Source: CAVPRW01 sp046727435 [NCBI: bacterium] (GTDB lineage Bacteria > Tectomicrobia > Entotheonellia > J063). Taken from it: a DNA stretch of 6,939 nucleotides. The DNA lies in contig JBKPCR010000215.1 of NCBI GenBank assembly GCA_046727435.1, forward strand, positions 1-6,939, written 5' to 3'. Numbering within the stretch: the stretch's first letter is position 1; each line of letters starts with the position of its first letter. The notes beneath the pieces are model-generated. The model did no database searches and was not told the origin of the DNA. It saw nothing but the letters and a program-made list of their open reading frames with translations. This document shows positions 1-6,108 of this stretch, piece after piece. Made by a program: the position numbers and the translations under genes.

Positions 1-1139
1 GCGCCCTCGGACAAGAGCCGAGCGAGCAGCCGCGACTCGAACGGGTCCGGCAGCCGTTTCGCAGGGTTGGTCCCGATGCCGAGGCTGACGCTGACAATTG
101 GCCCCGTGGCATGCTTCCTCAGGGCGCTGATGATCCGCTGCGCGCCAGCGACATCTGGCTGCGAAGGCACACAATAGGGATACACAGACGTTGCTATGCC
201 AAATACCTGTTGCAGCCAGTGGGCTGTCAAGCAACTGAGCTTCTGTAGCCCTGCAGCACAGTAGCTGCGACTTTCGAAGAACAGATAAGGGCGTTCATCA
301 GCCACCAATGGCAGCATGCCAAGCTGCGTCAGACGGGAGTCAGGGTCAACGATCACGTACTTGGTTGGGTCTAGCCCCAATGTCTCCTGCCGGAGCACCT
401 CAACAGCGCACTGCCAACTCGTGAGTCGCTCGATGAGCCCGCCGCCGCGCGGGTATTCGATGTCGCACAGCTGTACCCGGGGGTCTCCGGCAAAGAGTTG
501 CAGTGCCTTGGCATTGGCCACCAGCCTGATCTCCGCCGTCGGAAATACTTCCTTCAACGCCGCCAGCACCACACTGGTGACGGCTACATCCGCACCCAAG
601 GTTACGCGCGACAAGACGAAGGCCTTCTTGAGCTGGTGAGTGTGCTCCCTCTCGAAAGGCAACGATCTTCGGATATGCTCGGCACGCCGCAAGAAATCGG
701 CTTCGGTGACGAGGCCGAAGTGTCGCAAATGGCGATCGATCGCCGCCCCCGACGGTTGCCGGCGGCAGTACTGGATCACCTGTGCAAAGAGTCGATTGTA
801 TACCGCACAGGCTGCCGGCGTGAACGCATCGCCCAAGGGCTCTACCAGCAAGGGAAAGAGGCCATGGACGCCGATCCGTGCCAATACCGGCTCGTCCAGG
901 CTTGCCAGTTCGCAGAGCAACGTGACCGTGTCGCGGAGGTAATACCCTGACGCGGTATGTTGCCTCAGGAACGCAGCTGCAGCTTCTGACGCCAGGCGTG
1001 TAGCCACCTCAGGCGTCAGGCTTCGCGCTTGCTGCAGACGGCGAAATTCGACCAGGGGGTTGACGCTGTCGAGTATGTTTCGAGTGCTGGACATGCCGCG
1101 CGGGTCTCCAGAGCCGCCAAGTGTCTCGTGAGCCTTCAT
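1..1139 (-). CDS. Glycosyltransferase family 9-like protein (partial, C-terminus beyond left edge)
   Basis: An uninterrupted reading frame runs leftward from ATG 1139 off the edge of the window; 379 residues are visible. Residues ~174-225 read FVLSRVTLGADVAVTSVVLA, then KEVFPTAEIRLVANAKALQL and FAGDPRV. This resembles the first Rossmann half of heptosyltransferase-like GT9 enzymes (an R..xLGDvxxTxxxLxALKexFPxAxI pattern). Residues ~348-379 (IVSVSLGIGTNPAKRLPDPF and on) look like the start of the second, nucleotide-sugar-binding half. Residues 1-170 are an alpha-helical-looking extension with no family I recognise. GT9 enzymes move a sugar from a nucleotide donor onto a lipid or glycan acceptor; donor and acceptor cannot be told here. 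No good Shine-Dalgarno precedes ATG 1139. The in-frame ATG 1094 (residue 16) has GGAG about 11 bases upstream and may be the true start. The gene lies 43 bases after the VOC gene on the same strand, so co-transcription is plausible. The open frame is certain; the family call is moderate. Confidence 0.6.
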   Translation of the reverse strand, partial: MKAHETLGGSGDPRGMSSTRNILDSVNPLVEFRRLQQARSLTPEVATRLASEAAAAFLRQHTASGYYLRDTVTLLCELASLDEPVLARIGVHGLFPLLVEPLGDAFTPAACAVYNRLFAQVIQYCRRQPSGAAIDRHLRHFGLVTEADFLRRAEHIRRSLPFEREHTHQLKKAFVLSRVTLGADVAVTSVVLAALKEVFPTAEIRLVANAKALQLFAGDPRVQLCDIEYPRGGGLIERLTSWQCAVEVLRQETLGLDPTKYVIVDPDSRLTQLGMLPLVADERPYLFFESRSYCAAGLQKLSCLTAHWLQQVFGIATSVYPYCVPSQPDVAGAQRIISALRKHATGPIVSVSLGIGTNPAKRLPDPFESRLLARLLSEG

Positions 1140-1182
1140 GAGGATGGACGCGGGAAATTGTCGATAGCCCCAGCGCCTTTGC

Positions 1183-1620
1183 TCAACGCGGCGATGGGAT
1201 GTCGGGTACCCATAGATACCCGTCTGGATCGACGAGATAAGCTTCGCGCAGGCCGTGCGGCTTATCGATGGTACCGGCCAGCACCGCGAAGCCAAGCCGG
1301 CGCGATGCGGCTTCAGCCTCATCAGGATTGCGACCGTGCAACCGCAGCTCCGCTCCCACACCGCGCGGTAGATCCTCGGAGAGACTGGCGTGTAAAGGGT
1401 GATCCAGGTAGGTATGATCGGCGTGGAGCATCCATTCAACTTCGCCATAGCGCAACACGGCGAAATCGGCATCGCTATAGACAACTTGGGCGCCGAGCAC
1501 CTCACGGTGAAATGGCAGCGACCTGGCGATGTCTCGCACCAACAGGTTGAGCGTCAGCCCCTGCAGGGCATGACTGTATTGGGGGGCTGGCATCCAGGGA
1601 TCGCCAGTTCGCAGCTTCAT
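1183..1620 (-). CDS. VOC-family (glyoxalase/bleomycin-resistance/dioxygenase fold) protein
   Basis: A 145-residue protein starts at ATG 1620, with a clear AAGGAG-type ribosome site about 7 bases upstream on the minus strand, and stops at TGA 1185-1183. The frame is open further upstream to 2337, but that part is antisense to the hydroxylase gene. Two beta-alpha-beta-beta-beta modules of the vicinal oxygen chelate fold can be followed: residues ~21-66 (LTLNLLVRDIARSLPFHREV, then LGAQVVY) and ~90-139. The second module ends in the family hallmark DPDGYLW (131-137). Members include lyases, isomerases, dioxygenases and antibiotic-binding proteins, so the fold does not give the reaction. The usual metal ligands are not evident: no His at the first strand position (LTLNLLV) and no Glu after DPDGYLW (it reads VPD). 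A non-metal or binding role is therefore possible. It is transcribed divergently from the hydroxylase operon, so it could act on the same substrate or product, but that is inference only. Confidence 0.85.
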   Translation of the reverse strand: MKLRTGDPWMPAPQYSHALQGLTLNLLVRDIARSLPFHREVLGAQVVYSDADFAVLRYGEVEWMLHADHTYLDHPLHASLSEDLPRGVGAELRLHGRNPDEAEAASRRLGFAVLAGTIDKPHGLREAYLVDPDGYLWVPDIPSPR

Positions 1621-1706
1621 GATCTCTCTCCTTTGGCACCGTAGCTTCTGCACAGCCGTCATTAGGCAAGCACGCCCTGACGCATCAGGTGACACAGCAG
1701 TCTCTG

Positions 1707-1726
1707 CCCGGCTAGATCTTACCGGG
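1707..1726. promoter_or_regulatory. 20-bp dyad, candidate operator in the divergent region
   Basis: The sequence CCCGGctAGATCTtaCCGGG has both its outer arms (CCCGG/CCGGG) and its inner AGATCT centred on the same point; 16 of 20 positions are symmetric. It overlaps the candidate leftward -10 box, which is where a repressor would bind. No regulator gene is in the window, so the protein that might bind is unknown. The dyad is seen directly; the operator role is inferred. Confidence 0.35.
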
Positions 1727-1744
1727 AAGAACGGCGTAGAGCAA
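1716..1744 (-). promoter_or_regulatory. Weak candidate promoter for the VOC gene
   Basis: Read on the minus strand, TTGCTC (1744-1739) lies 17 bases before TAAGAT (1721-1716). Spacing is ideal but the -35 matches the sigma70 consensus at only 3 of 6 positions and the -10 at 4 of 6. It is correctly placed about 95 bases before the VOC start. This is a guess from consensus matching. Confidence 0.22.
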
Positions 1745-1774
1745 GAGTCGCGGTGCGCGGAATTCGCCAAACCA

Positions 1775-1785
1775 CGTAGGCTACG
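1775..1785. promoter_or_regulatory. Palindrome CGTAGgCTACG upstream of the operon promoter
   Basis: A perfect 5-base dyad around a central G lies just upstream of the candidate rightward -35 box, near -50 from the expected start of transcription, a common activator position. CCTACG recurs inverted inside the promoter spacer (1805-1810), and CTACG occurs as a direct repeat at 1781, 1806 and 1833. It could be a binding site for the regulator of the hydroxylase operon. Short repeats like this can also arise by chance. Confidence 0.3.
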
Positions 1786-1794
1786 ACTCAGGAC

Positions 1795-1823
1795 TTTACC
1801 AGGGCCTACGGACGCGATACAAT
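1795..1823 (+). promoter_or_regulatory. Candidate sigma70-type promoter of the molybdenum hydroxylase operon
   Basis: TTTACC (1795-1800; 4 of 6 to TTGACA) is followed by exactly 17 bases and TACAAT (1818-1823; 5 of 6 to TATAAT). Transcription would start near 1830 and leave an 80-base leader before the preferred start codon at 1912. This is the best promoter-like match in the divergent region. It assumes a sigma70-like consensus in an unidentified host. Confidence 0.42.
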
Positions 1824-1898
1824 TGGTCGCTTCTACGAGGGAGTTAACATCGATAGCGGGGGGATTTTCATGACAGAGGCGCCCAGTAGTGACCGGAA

Positions 1899-1909
1899 GG
1901 GGAGGGAGG
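1899..1909 (+). promoter_or_regulatory. Strong ribosome binding site deciding the large-subunit start
   Basis: GGGGAGGGAGG lies directly before ATG 1912 with good spacing. The alternative in-frame ATG at 1870 has only a run of G (GGGGGG) 6 bases upstream. Proteins of this family typically begin a few residues before a V/IG(K)P..R.(E/D)G..KVTG block, which fits a start at 1912. Confidence 0.6.
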
Positions 1910-1911
1910 CG

Positions 1912-4197
1912 ATGACCTACAACGCTGTCGGCAAACCGATTGGCCGGGTCGAGGGGCCAGCCAAGGTCACCGGTGCAGCTACCTATAGCGCCGATATACG
2001 ACTGCCCAGCATGATCTGGGGCAAGGCCTTGCGTAGCCCCCTGCCACACGCACGCATCGTCCGCATCGATACCAGCGCCGCTGAGCGTCTGCCTGGGGTG
2101 CTGGCCGTGCTGACCGCCAAAGATCTGCCAGACCTGCTCATCGGGCGTCGTGTGTATGATATGCCGGTCCTTGCCAAAGACCGCGTGCGGTTCGTCGGCG
2201 AGAAAGTGGCAATGGTGGCGGTCGAGGACCCCGATCTGGCCGACGAGGCCCTGGCCCACATCGAGGTCGAATACGACGAACTCCCGGCGGTCTTCGACGC
2301 GCAGGAGGCAATGAAGCCCGACGCGCCGGTCCTTCATCCGCAGTATCGCTTATATCCGCATGCTCCCGCCAAATATTTTTCCGACCTCCCCAATGTCCAC
2401 TCCCACGTCACCTGGCAATTGGGGGATGTCGAGCAGGGATTCGCCGCGGCTGCACAGGTATTTGAGCATACCTTCACGACACACTATGTGCATCAAGGCT
2501 ACATCGAGCCCCATGCCTCCGTGGTCGCAATCGAGTCGGATGGACGTGCACATGTCTGGCTCAGCAATAAGATGCCTTTTCGGACGCGGGAGCTCCTGGC
2601 CGATGCGGTGCAGATTCCCCAGGAGCAGATCCTGGTCCACCTGATCCCGATCGGCGGCGATTTTGGCGGCAAGGGGTCGCTGATGGACGTGCCGCTGTGC
2701 TATCACCTGGCACTCCGCACCGGGCGCCCGGTGAAGATGGTGATGACCTACACTGAGGAGTTGATGGCGGGCAATCCACGCCATCCCACCACGGTCGTGC
2801 TGCGCACTGGAGTGACGCGGGAAGGGATCATCGTCGCGCGTGAAGCCAAGGCGATCTTCAATAGCGGCGCCTACGCCGCCTTCAAGCCCACACCCGTGGT
2901 CAACATCACCGGTGCCAGTCAGGCTGCGGGCGCCTATGGTATTCCGAACATCCGCATCGACGCCTACTCGGTGTATACCAACTGTGTGCCGGCTGGACAC
3001 ATGCGGGCGCCCGGCGATCCGCAAGTGACCTTTGCCGTGGAATCCGCCATGGATATGATGGCCGAGGCGTTGGGCATCGATCCCCTGGAATTCCGGCGTC
3101 GGAACCTCTTAAGGGACGGCGACCGATTGCCGAGCGGCCATGCGGTGGAGCATGTGAAGGTCCAGGAAACGTTGGAAGCCGCTGTGCACAGCTTACGCTG
3201 GGGGCAATCGAAGCCACGCCCCAACGTCGGCCGTGGGCTGGCGGTGTCGCATCGGCATATCGGCATCGGTGATGCGAATGCCCAAGTGACCGTAGAAGGC
3301 GATGGCGCGGTCACGCTGCTGACTGCCGCGCCCGATACCGGCACGGGGTCGCACACCGTGTTGCGACAGATCGTCGCCGAGACGCTGTCGATGCCGATCG
3401 AGCAGGTGCGGGTCCAGGTAGCCACCACCGATGCCTTCGAGGCAGACTCGGGGGCTGGGGGCAGCCGCGTCACCCACGTCGCTGGTCAAGCGACCTATCA
3501 GGCCGCAGAGGAGCTGAAGACACTCATCTGTGAAGTAGCGGCGCAGCTCCTCGGCTGTCTGCCGAATGATGTCACGCTGAGCGGCGGACGCTGTGCCGTG
3601 GCGGCCAACGGTGAGCCCAGCCTGTCGTTGGCCGACGTGGCCAGAGCCGCCCTGGCCCACGAGCGCCCATTGACGGTCCAGAAGACCTATCGTGTGTCGG
3701 AATATCCGCATGTGACCGGCTTCACCGCTCAGGCCGTCGAACTGGAGGTGGACCCCGAAACCGGTCAGATGACGCTGCTTGATGTCGTCACGGCGCACGA
3801 TGTAGGTACCATCATCAATCCACTTGGGCATCAGGGACAAATCGAGGGAGGGCTTATCCAAGGGATCGGTTTCGGCATGATCGAGGAGATGCACGCCGAG
3901 GAAGGGCGCGTCTCGACGCTGAGCCTCGGCGATTACAAGCTCCCCAACATCAAGGACATTCCGCCGCTGAAGACGGTTTTGGTGCAGGAGCAGCTCGGTC
4001 CGGTGCCGTTCCAGGGGAAATCGATCGGCGAGAGCAGCATCACACCCATCACCGCGGCGATCGCCAATGCCCTGTATGATGCGGTGGGCGTGCGCATCTG
4101 CGATCTGCCGATCACCGCAGAAAAGGTGTACCGTGCGTTGCAGGCGCAGCAGGGAGTTGACGAGGAGGCACCAGAGAAAGACAGGAGGAGGCGATGA
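1912..4197 (+). CDS. Xanthine dehydrogenase/CoxL-family molybdopterin-binding large subunit
   Basis: A 761-residue catalytic subunit (775 if ATG 1870 is used) carries the molybdenum cofactor and hydroxylates an unidentified substrate using water-derived oxygen. Residues ~8-125 (GRVEGPAKVTGAATYSADI and on) are the a/b-hammerhead domain. The Mo-cofactor domains follow: HQGYIEPH at 194-201, the GGDFGGKG motif at 248-255, GHMRAPGDPQ at 362-371, DTGTGSHT at 475-482, SGAGGSR at 513-519, and DVGTIINP at 630-637. The catalytic Glu is E707 in GKSIGES. Length is usual for the family. The AYxCSFR loop that carries the Cu-Mo-binding Cys of form I CO dehydrogenase is absent; its place is taken by the GHMRAPG loop, so CO is an unlikely substrate. 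Its stop codon overlaps the next start (ATGA). Family assignment is secure; the substrate is open (N-heterocycles, aldehydes and purines are all possible). Confidence 0.95.
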   Translation: MTYNAVGKPIGRVEGPAKVTGAATYSADIRLPSMIWGKALRSPLPHARIVRIDTSAAERLPGVLAVLTAKDLPDLLIGRRVYDMPVLAKDRVRFVGEKVAMVAVEDPDLADEALAHIEVEYDELPAVFDAQEAMKPDAPVLHPQYRLYPHAPAKYFSDLPNVHSHVTWQLGDVEQGFAAAAQVFEHTFTTHYVHQGYIEPHASVVAIESDGRAHVWLSNKMPFRTRELLADAVQIPQEQILVHLIPIGGDFGGKGSLMDVPLCYHLALRTGRPVKMVMTYTEELMAGNPRHPTTVVLRTGVTREGIIVAREAKAIFNSGAYAAFKPTPVVNITGASQAAGAYGIPNIRIDAYSVYTNCVPAGHMRAPGDPQVTFAVESAMDMMAEALGIDPLEFRRRNLLRDGDRLPSGHAVEHVKVQETLEAAVHSLRWGQSKPRPNVGRGLAVSHRHIGIGDANAQVTVEGDGAVTLLTAAPDTGTGSHTVLRQIVAETLSMPIEQVRVQVATTDAFEADSGAGGSRVTHVAGQATYQAAEELKTLICEVAAQLLGCLPNDVTLSGGRCAVAANGEPSLSLADVARAALAHERPLTVQKTYRVSEYPHVTGFTAQAVELEVDPETGQMTLLDVVTAHDVGTIINPLGHQGQIEGGLIQGIGFGMIEEMHAEEGRVSTLSLGDYKLPNIKDIPPLKTVLVQEQLGPVPFQGKSIGESSITPITAAIANALYDAVGVRICDLPITAEKVYRALQAQQGVDEEAPEKDRRRR
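4183..4191 (+). promoter_or_regulatory. Ribosome binding site of the small subunit inside the large-subunit gene
   Basis: AGGAGGAGG ends two bases before ATG 4194. It is embedded in the last codons of the large-subunit gene, which read as a charged tail (KDRRRR). It explains efficient re-initiation at the ATGA overlap. Confidence 0.6.
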
Positions 4198-4673
4198 CTC
4201 ACACGATTCGGATGCGGGTGAATGGCAAAGATTACACGGCGGATGTACCGTCGCAACGACTGCTCATCGACTGTTTACGCTATGATTTGGGGCTTACCGG
4301 CACTAAAGAAGGGTGCAGTGTTGGGGTATGCGGGGCCTGCACGGTGGTGATGGATGGGGTCCTGGTGAGCTCATGCCTGACGCTGGCGGTATTGGCGGAT
4401 GGCAAGGAGATCACCACGGTCGAGGGCCTGGCGCAGGATGGGAAATTGCATCCGGTACAGCAAGCGTTCATCGATTACGGCGGCTTCCAGTGTGGCATCT
4501 GCACGCCGGGGATGGTAGTTGCGGCCAAGGCGCTCCTGGATGAGAACCAGAACCCATCCGACGACGATATCAAGGACTGGATGATGGGGAATCTCTGTCG
4601 CTGCACGGGCTATTACAAAATCATCGAGTCCATTCGCGGTGCTGCCACCCGCATGCAAACGGAGAGAGTCTGA
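4194..4673 (+). CDS. 2x[2Fe-2S] small subunit of the molybdenum hydroxylase
   Basis: A 159-residue electron-transfer subunit (CoxS/XdhC-type, HcrC-like) passes electrons from the Mo centre to the FAD subunit. The N-terminal plant-ferredoxin-like domain has cluster cysteines C41, C46, C49 (GCSVGVCGAC) and C61. The C-terminal four-helix domain holds the second cluster with C100, C103 (FQCGICTPG), C135 and C137 (LCRCTGYYKI). Q99, just before C100, is the conserved residue that approaches the molybdenum cofactor in this family. All eight ligands are present and the length is typical, so the subunit looks fully functional. It starts inside the large-subunit stop (ATGA) and its own stop overlaps the medium-subunit start (TGATG), which points to coupled translation and fixed stoichiometry. 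No signal peptide is seen, so the enzyme should be cytoplasmic. Confidence 0.97.
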   Translation: MTHTIRMRVNGKDYTADVPSQRLLIDCLRYDLGLTGTKEGCSVGVCGACTVVMDGVLVSSCLTLAVLADGKEITTVEGLAQDGKLHPVQQAFIDYGGFQCGICTPGMVVAAKALLDENQNPSDDDIKDWMMGNLCRCTGYYKIIESIRGAATRMQTERV

Positions 4674-5548
4674 TGAATTCCTTCGAGTTTCGCCAGCCTG
4701 ACACAGTAGAGGAGGCGCTCACCCTGATGCACGACCTCGGAGAAGATGCCAGGGTCATGGCCGGGGGTACGGCGCTGGTGATCATGATGAAGCAACGGCT
4801 TGTGATGCCCGACTGCCTCATCAGTTTACAGAAACTCCGCGGTATGGATCAGATTAGTGCGCGGAATGGCGAGATACAGCTCGGAGCCCTGACCACACAT
4901 CGCGCCGTAGAGCGGTCCGAGGCGGTCCGCAGTCGTCTGCCGTCGTTAGCCGAGACGTACGCTCATGTGGCGACCATCCGCATCCGTAATGTGGCCACAG
5001 TCGGTGGGGCGTTGGCCCATGCTGATCCCAACCAGGATCCGCCGGTCATCCTACTGGCCCTTGACGCCCAGGTTGGGTTGAGGTCGACGGCTGGCTCGCG
5101 CCAGGTGGCCATCGGGGAGTTCTTCACCGACTATTATGAAACCGTGCGTCAACCTGATGAATTGGTTACAGAGGTGGTCGTGCCAGTGTTAGCGTCCCAC
5201 TCGGGTAGCGTCTATCTGAAGTTCTTGCCCCGCACGGCAGACGACTATGCCACCGTCGGCGTGGCGGCAACGGTGACCATTGACCCGGCGAGTGGGACCT
5301 GCCGGGATTGCCGAATTGCCATGGGATGCGTCGCGTCCACGCCGGTACGTGCCCCGGAGGCCGAGGCCTTGGTGCGTGGACAGCGTCTCACGCCAGAACT
5401 GGCACGAGAATCGGGTGTCCTGGCACAACGGGTGACCGATCCCCTCAGCGATGCGCGTGGTTCTGCCGACTACAAGCGTGCCATGGTGGGGGTGTTCGTC
5501 CGGCGGGCGTTGGAGCAGGCTTGGCAACGCGCGTTGGCGTCGGCCTGA
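4673..5548 (+). CDS. FAD-binding medium subunit (CoxM-like) of the molybdenum hydroxylase
   Basis: A 291-residue flavoprotein subunit takes electrons from the iron-sulfur clusters to FAD and on to an unknown acceptor (NAD, quinone or oxygen). Residues 1-~170 are the FAD_binding_5-type domain with the first FAD loop AGGTALVIMM (30-39). The second motif is TIRIRNVATVGGALAHADPN (101-120), a match to the family's IRN..TxGGxLAHADP pattern. Residues ~180-285 form the CO_deh_flav_C-type domain. The first loop has Ala where many relatives have Asp (AGGTD). An inserted 4Fe-4S loop, as in 4-hydroxybenzoyl-CoA reductase HcrB (which is also a longer protein), is not seen. The ATG lies in the TGATG overlap with the small subunit, preceded by GGAGAG. 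The stop at 5546-5548 is followed by a 49-base gap, the only real gap in the operon. Confidence 0.95.
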   Translation: MNSFEFRQPDTVEEALTLMHDLGEDARVMAGGTALVIMMKQRLVMPDCLISLQKLRGMDQISARNGEIQLGALTTHRAVERSEAVRSRLPSLAETYAHVATIRIRNVATVGGALAHADPNQDPPVILLALDAQVGLRSTAGSRQVAIGEFFTDYYETVRQPDELVTEVVVPVLASHSGSVYLKFLPRTADDYATVGVAATVTIDPASGTCRDCRIAMGCVASTPVRAPEAEALVRGQRLTPELARESGVLAQRVTDPLSDARGSADYKRAMVGVFVRRALEQAWQRALASA

Positions 5549-5556
5549 AGGGCGAG

Positions 5557-5577
5557 GGAACAAGGAACCTGGAACCC
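5557..5577 (+). repeat. Three heptads GGAACNN between the medium subunit and the CoxG-like gene
   Basis: GGAACAA, GGAACCT and GGAACCC follow each other with a period of exactly 7 bases in the 49-base gap. The rest of the operon has almost no spacer, so this may be a small duplication scar. It leaves only a modest ribosome site (GGTGGAGA) for the next gene. Confidence 0.5.
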
Positions 5578-5597
5578 CACGAGGTGGAGAACGTCTG

Positions 5598-6056
5598 ATG
5601 ACTTTTACACAGTCATGTACTATTTCCGCCAGTCGAGAGGCGGTCTGGGATTTTCTGATGGACATGCAGAATATCGCCCAGTGCCTCCCCGGCGTTGAGG
5701 ATGTCCGACAAGTTGACGCAGAGACATACGACGGCACCCTGCGCATCAAGATGGGGCCCATTGCCCTCGCGCTGCAGGGCACGATTCACGTCGAGGCCAA
5801 GGACCGCGACCAATGGCATGGGGCTATGCGCGCAGAGGCCAAGGATCGCAAGCTCGGCGGTGGCATACGGGCCCGTATGGGTATGGATCTGTTGCAAAAG
5901 GGAGCCGCTGAAACAGAGATGCGCGTCACACTCGAAACGCATGTGCTGGGCAAAATCGGGGAATTTGGCCAGCCAGTGATGCGCAAACGGGCCGACGCCA
6001 TGTTGCAGGACTTTGCTCGGCAGGTCAGTGAGCGGCTCGCGGGCGGCGAACAGTGA
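5598..6056 (+). CDS. CoxG-like SRPBCC-family protein
   Basis: A 152-residue protein of the SRPBCC (START/Bet v 1) superfamily, CoxG branch. The ATG at 5598 is chosen because the domain begins there (FTQSCTISASREAVWDFLMD) and GGTGGAGA lies upstream; the frame stays open 49 codons further, inside the medium-subunit gene. Visible family marks are the opening strand and helix (residues 2-22), CLPGVEDV (~31-38), the MGPIALALQGTIHVEAKDRD stretch (~54-73) and a C-terminal amphipathic helix (~120-147). CoxG of Oligotropha carboxidovorans has been linked to attaching CO dehydrogenase to the membrane. This copy has only the domain, with no hydrophobic C-terminal segment, so it is more likely soluble, perhaps in cofactor or enzyme handling or lipid/quinone binding. 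Its place as last gene of the operon supports a tie to the hydroxylase. The family call is firm; the role is inferred. Confidence 0.9.
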   Translation: MTFTQSCTISASREAVWDFLMDMQNIAQCLPGVEDVRQVDAETYDGTLRIKMGPIALALQGTIHVEAKDRDQWHGAMRAEAKDRKLGGGIRARMGMDLLQKGAAETEMRVTLETHVLGKIGEFGQPVMRKRADAMLQDFARQVSERLAGGEQ

Positions 6057-6061
6057 GATCG

Positions 6062-6108
6062 GGTGTCAGCATCGGGGTCGGAAAAATTCCAACCCCAATG
6101 CTGACACC
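6062..6108. repeat. 47-base near-perfect palindrome (REP-like or terminator-like hairpin)
   Basis: Left arm 6062-6083 (GGTGTCAGC...GGTCGGAA) and right arm 6087-6108 (TTCCAACCCC...GACACC) pair at 20 of 22 positions around an AAA loop. The two mismatches are C against A (6073/6097, 6079/6091). In RNA from the minus strand both would become G-U wobbles, so only minus-strand RNA forms a full 22-pair stem. It begins 5 bases after the operon's stop codon and could end transcription, but no T-run follows on the plus strand. It abuts the integrase relic directly. The length and strength suggest a dispersed palindromic repeat rather than a simple terminator. Confidence 0.8.

Noticed and set aside
316-950. 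Several plus-strand open frames of 100-150 codons
   Set aside because: They lie opposite the continuous minus-strand GT9-like gene, show no family resemblance and have arginine- and serine-rich shadow composition.
1183-2337. A 384-codon minus-strand open frame spanning the VOC gene and the start of the large subunit
   Set aside because: Only its last 145 codons resemble a protein family and have a ribosome site. The rest is antisense to a clearly coding hydroxylase gene.
1912-5548. Genuine aerobic CO dehydrogenase (coxMSL)
   Set aside because: The AYxCSFR loop is absent and gene order is L-S-M. Sequence resemblance is at the family level only.
6062-6108. Simple intrinsic terminator of the hydroxylase operon
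   Set aside because: No T-run follows the right arm on the plus strand and the 22-base stem is unusually long. It may still slow transcription, but a repeat element fits better.
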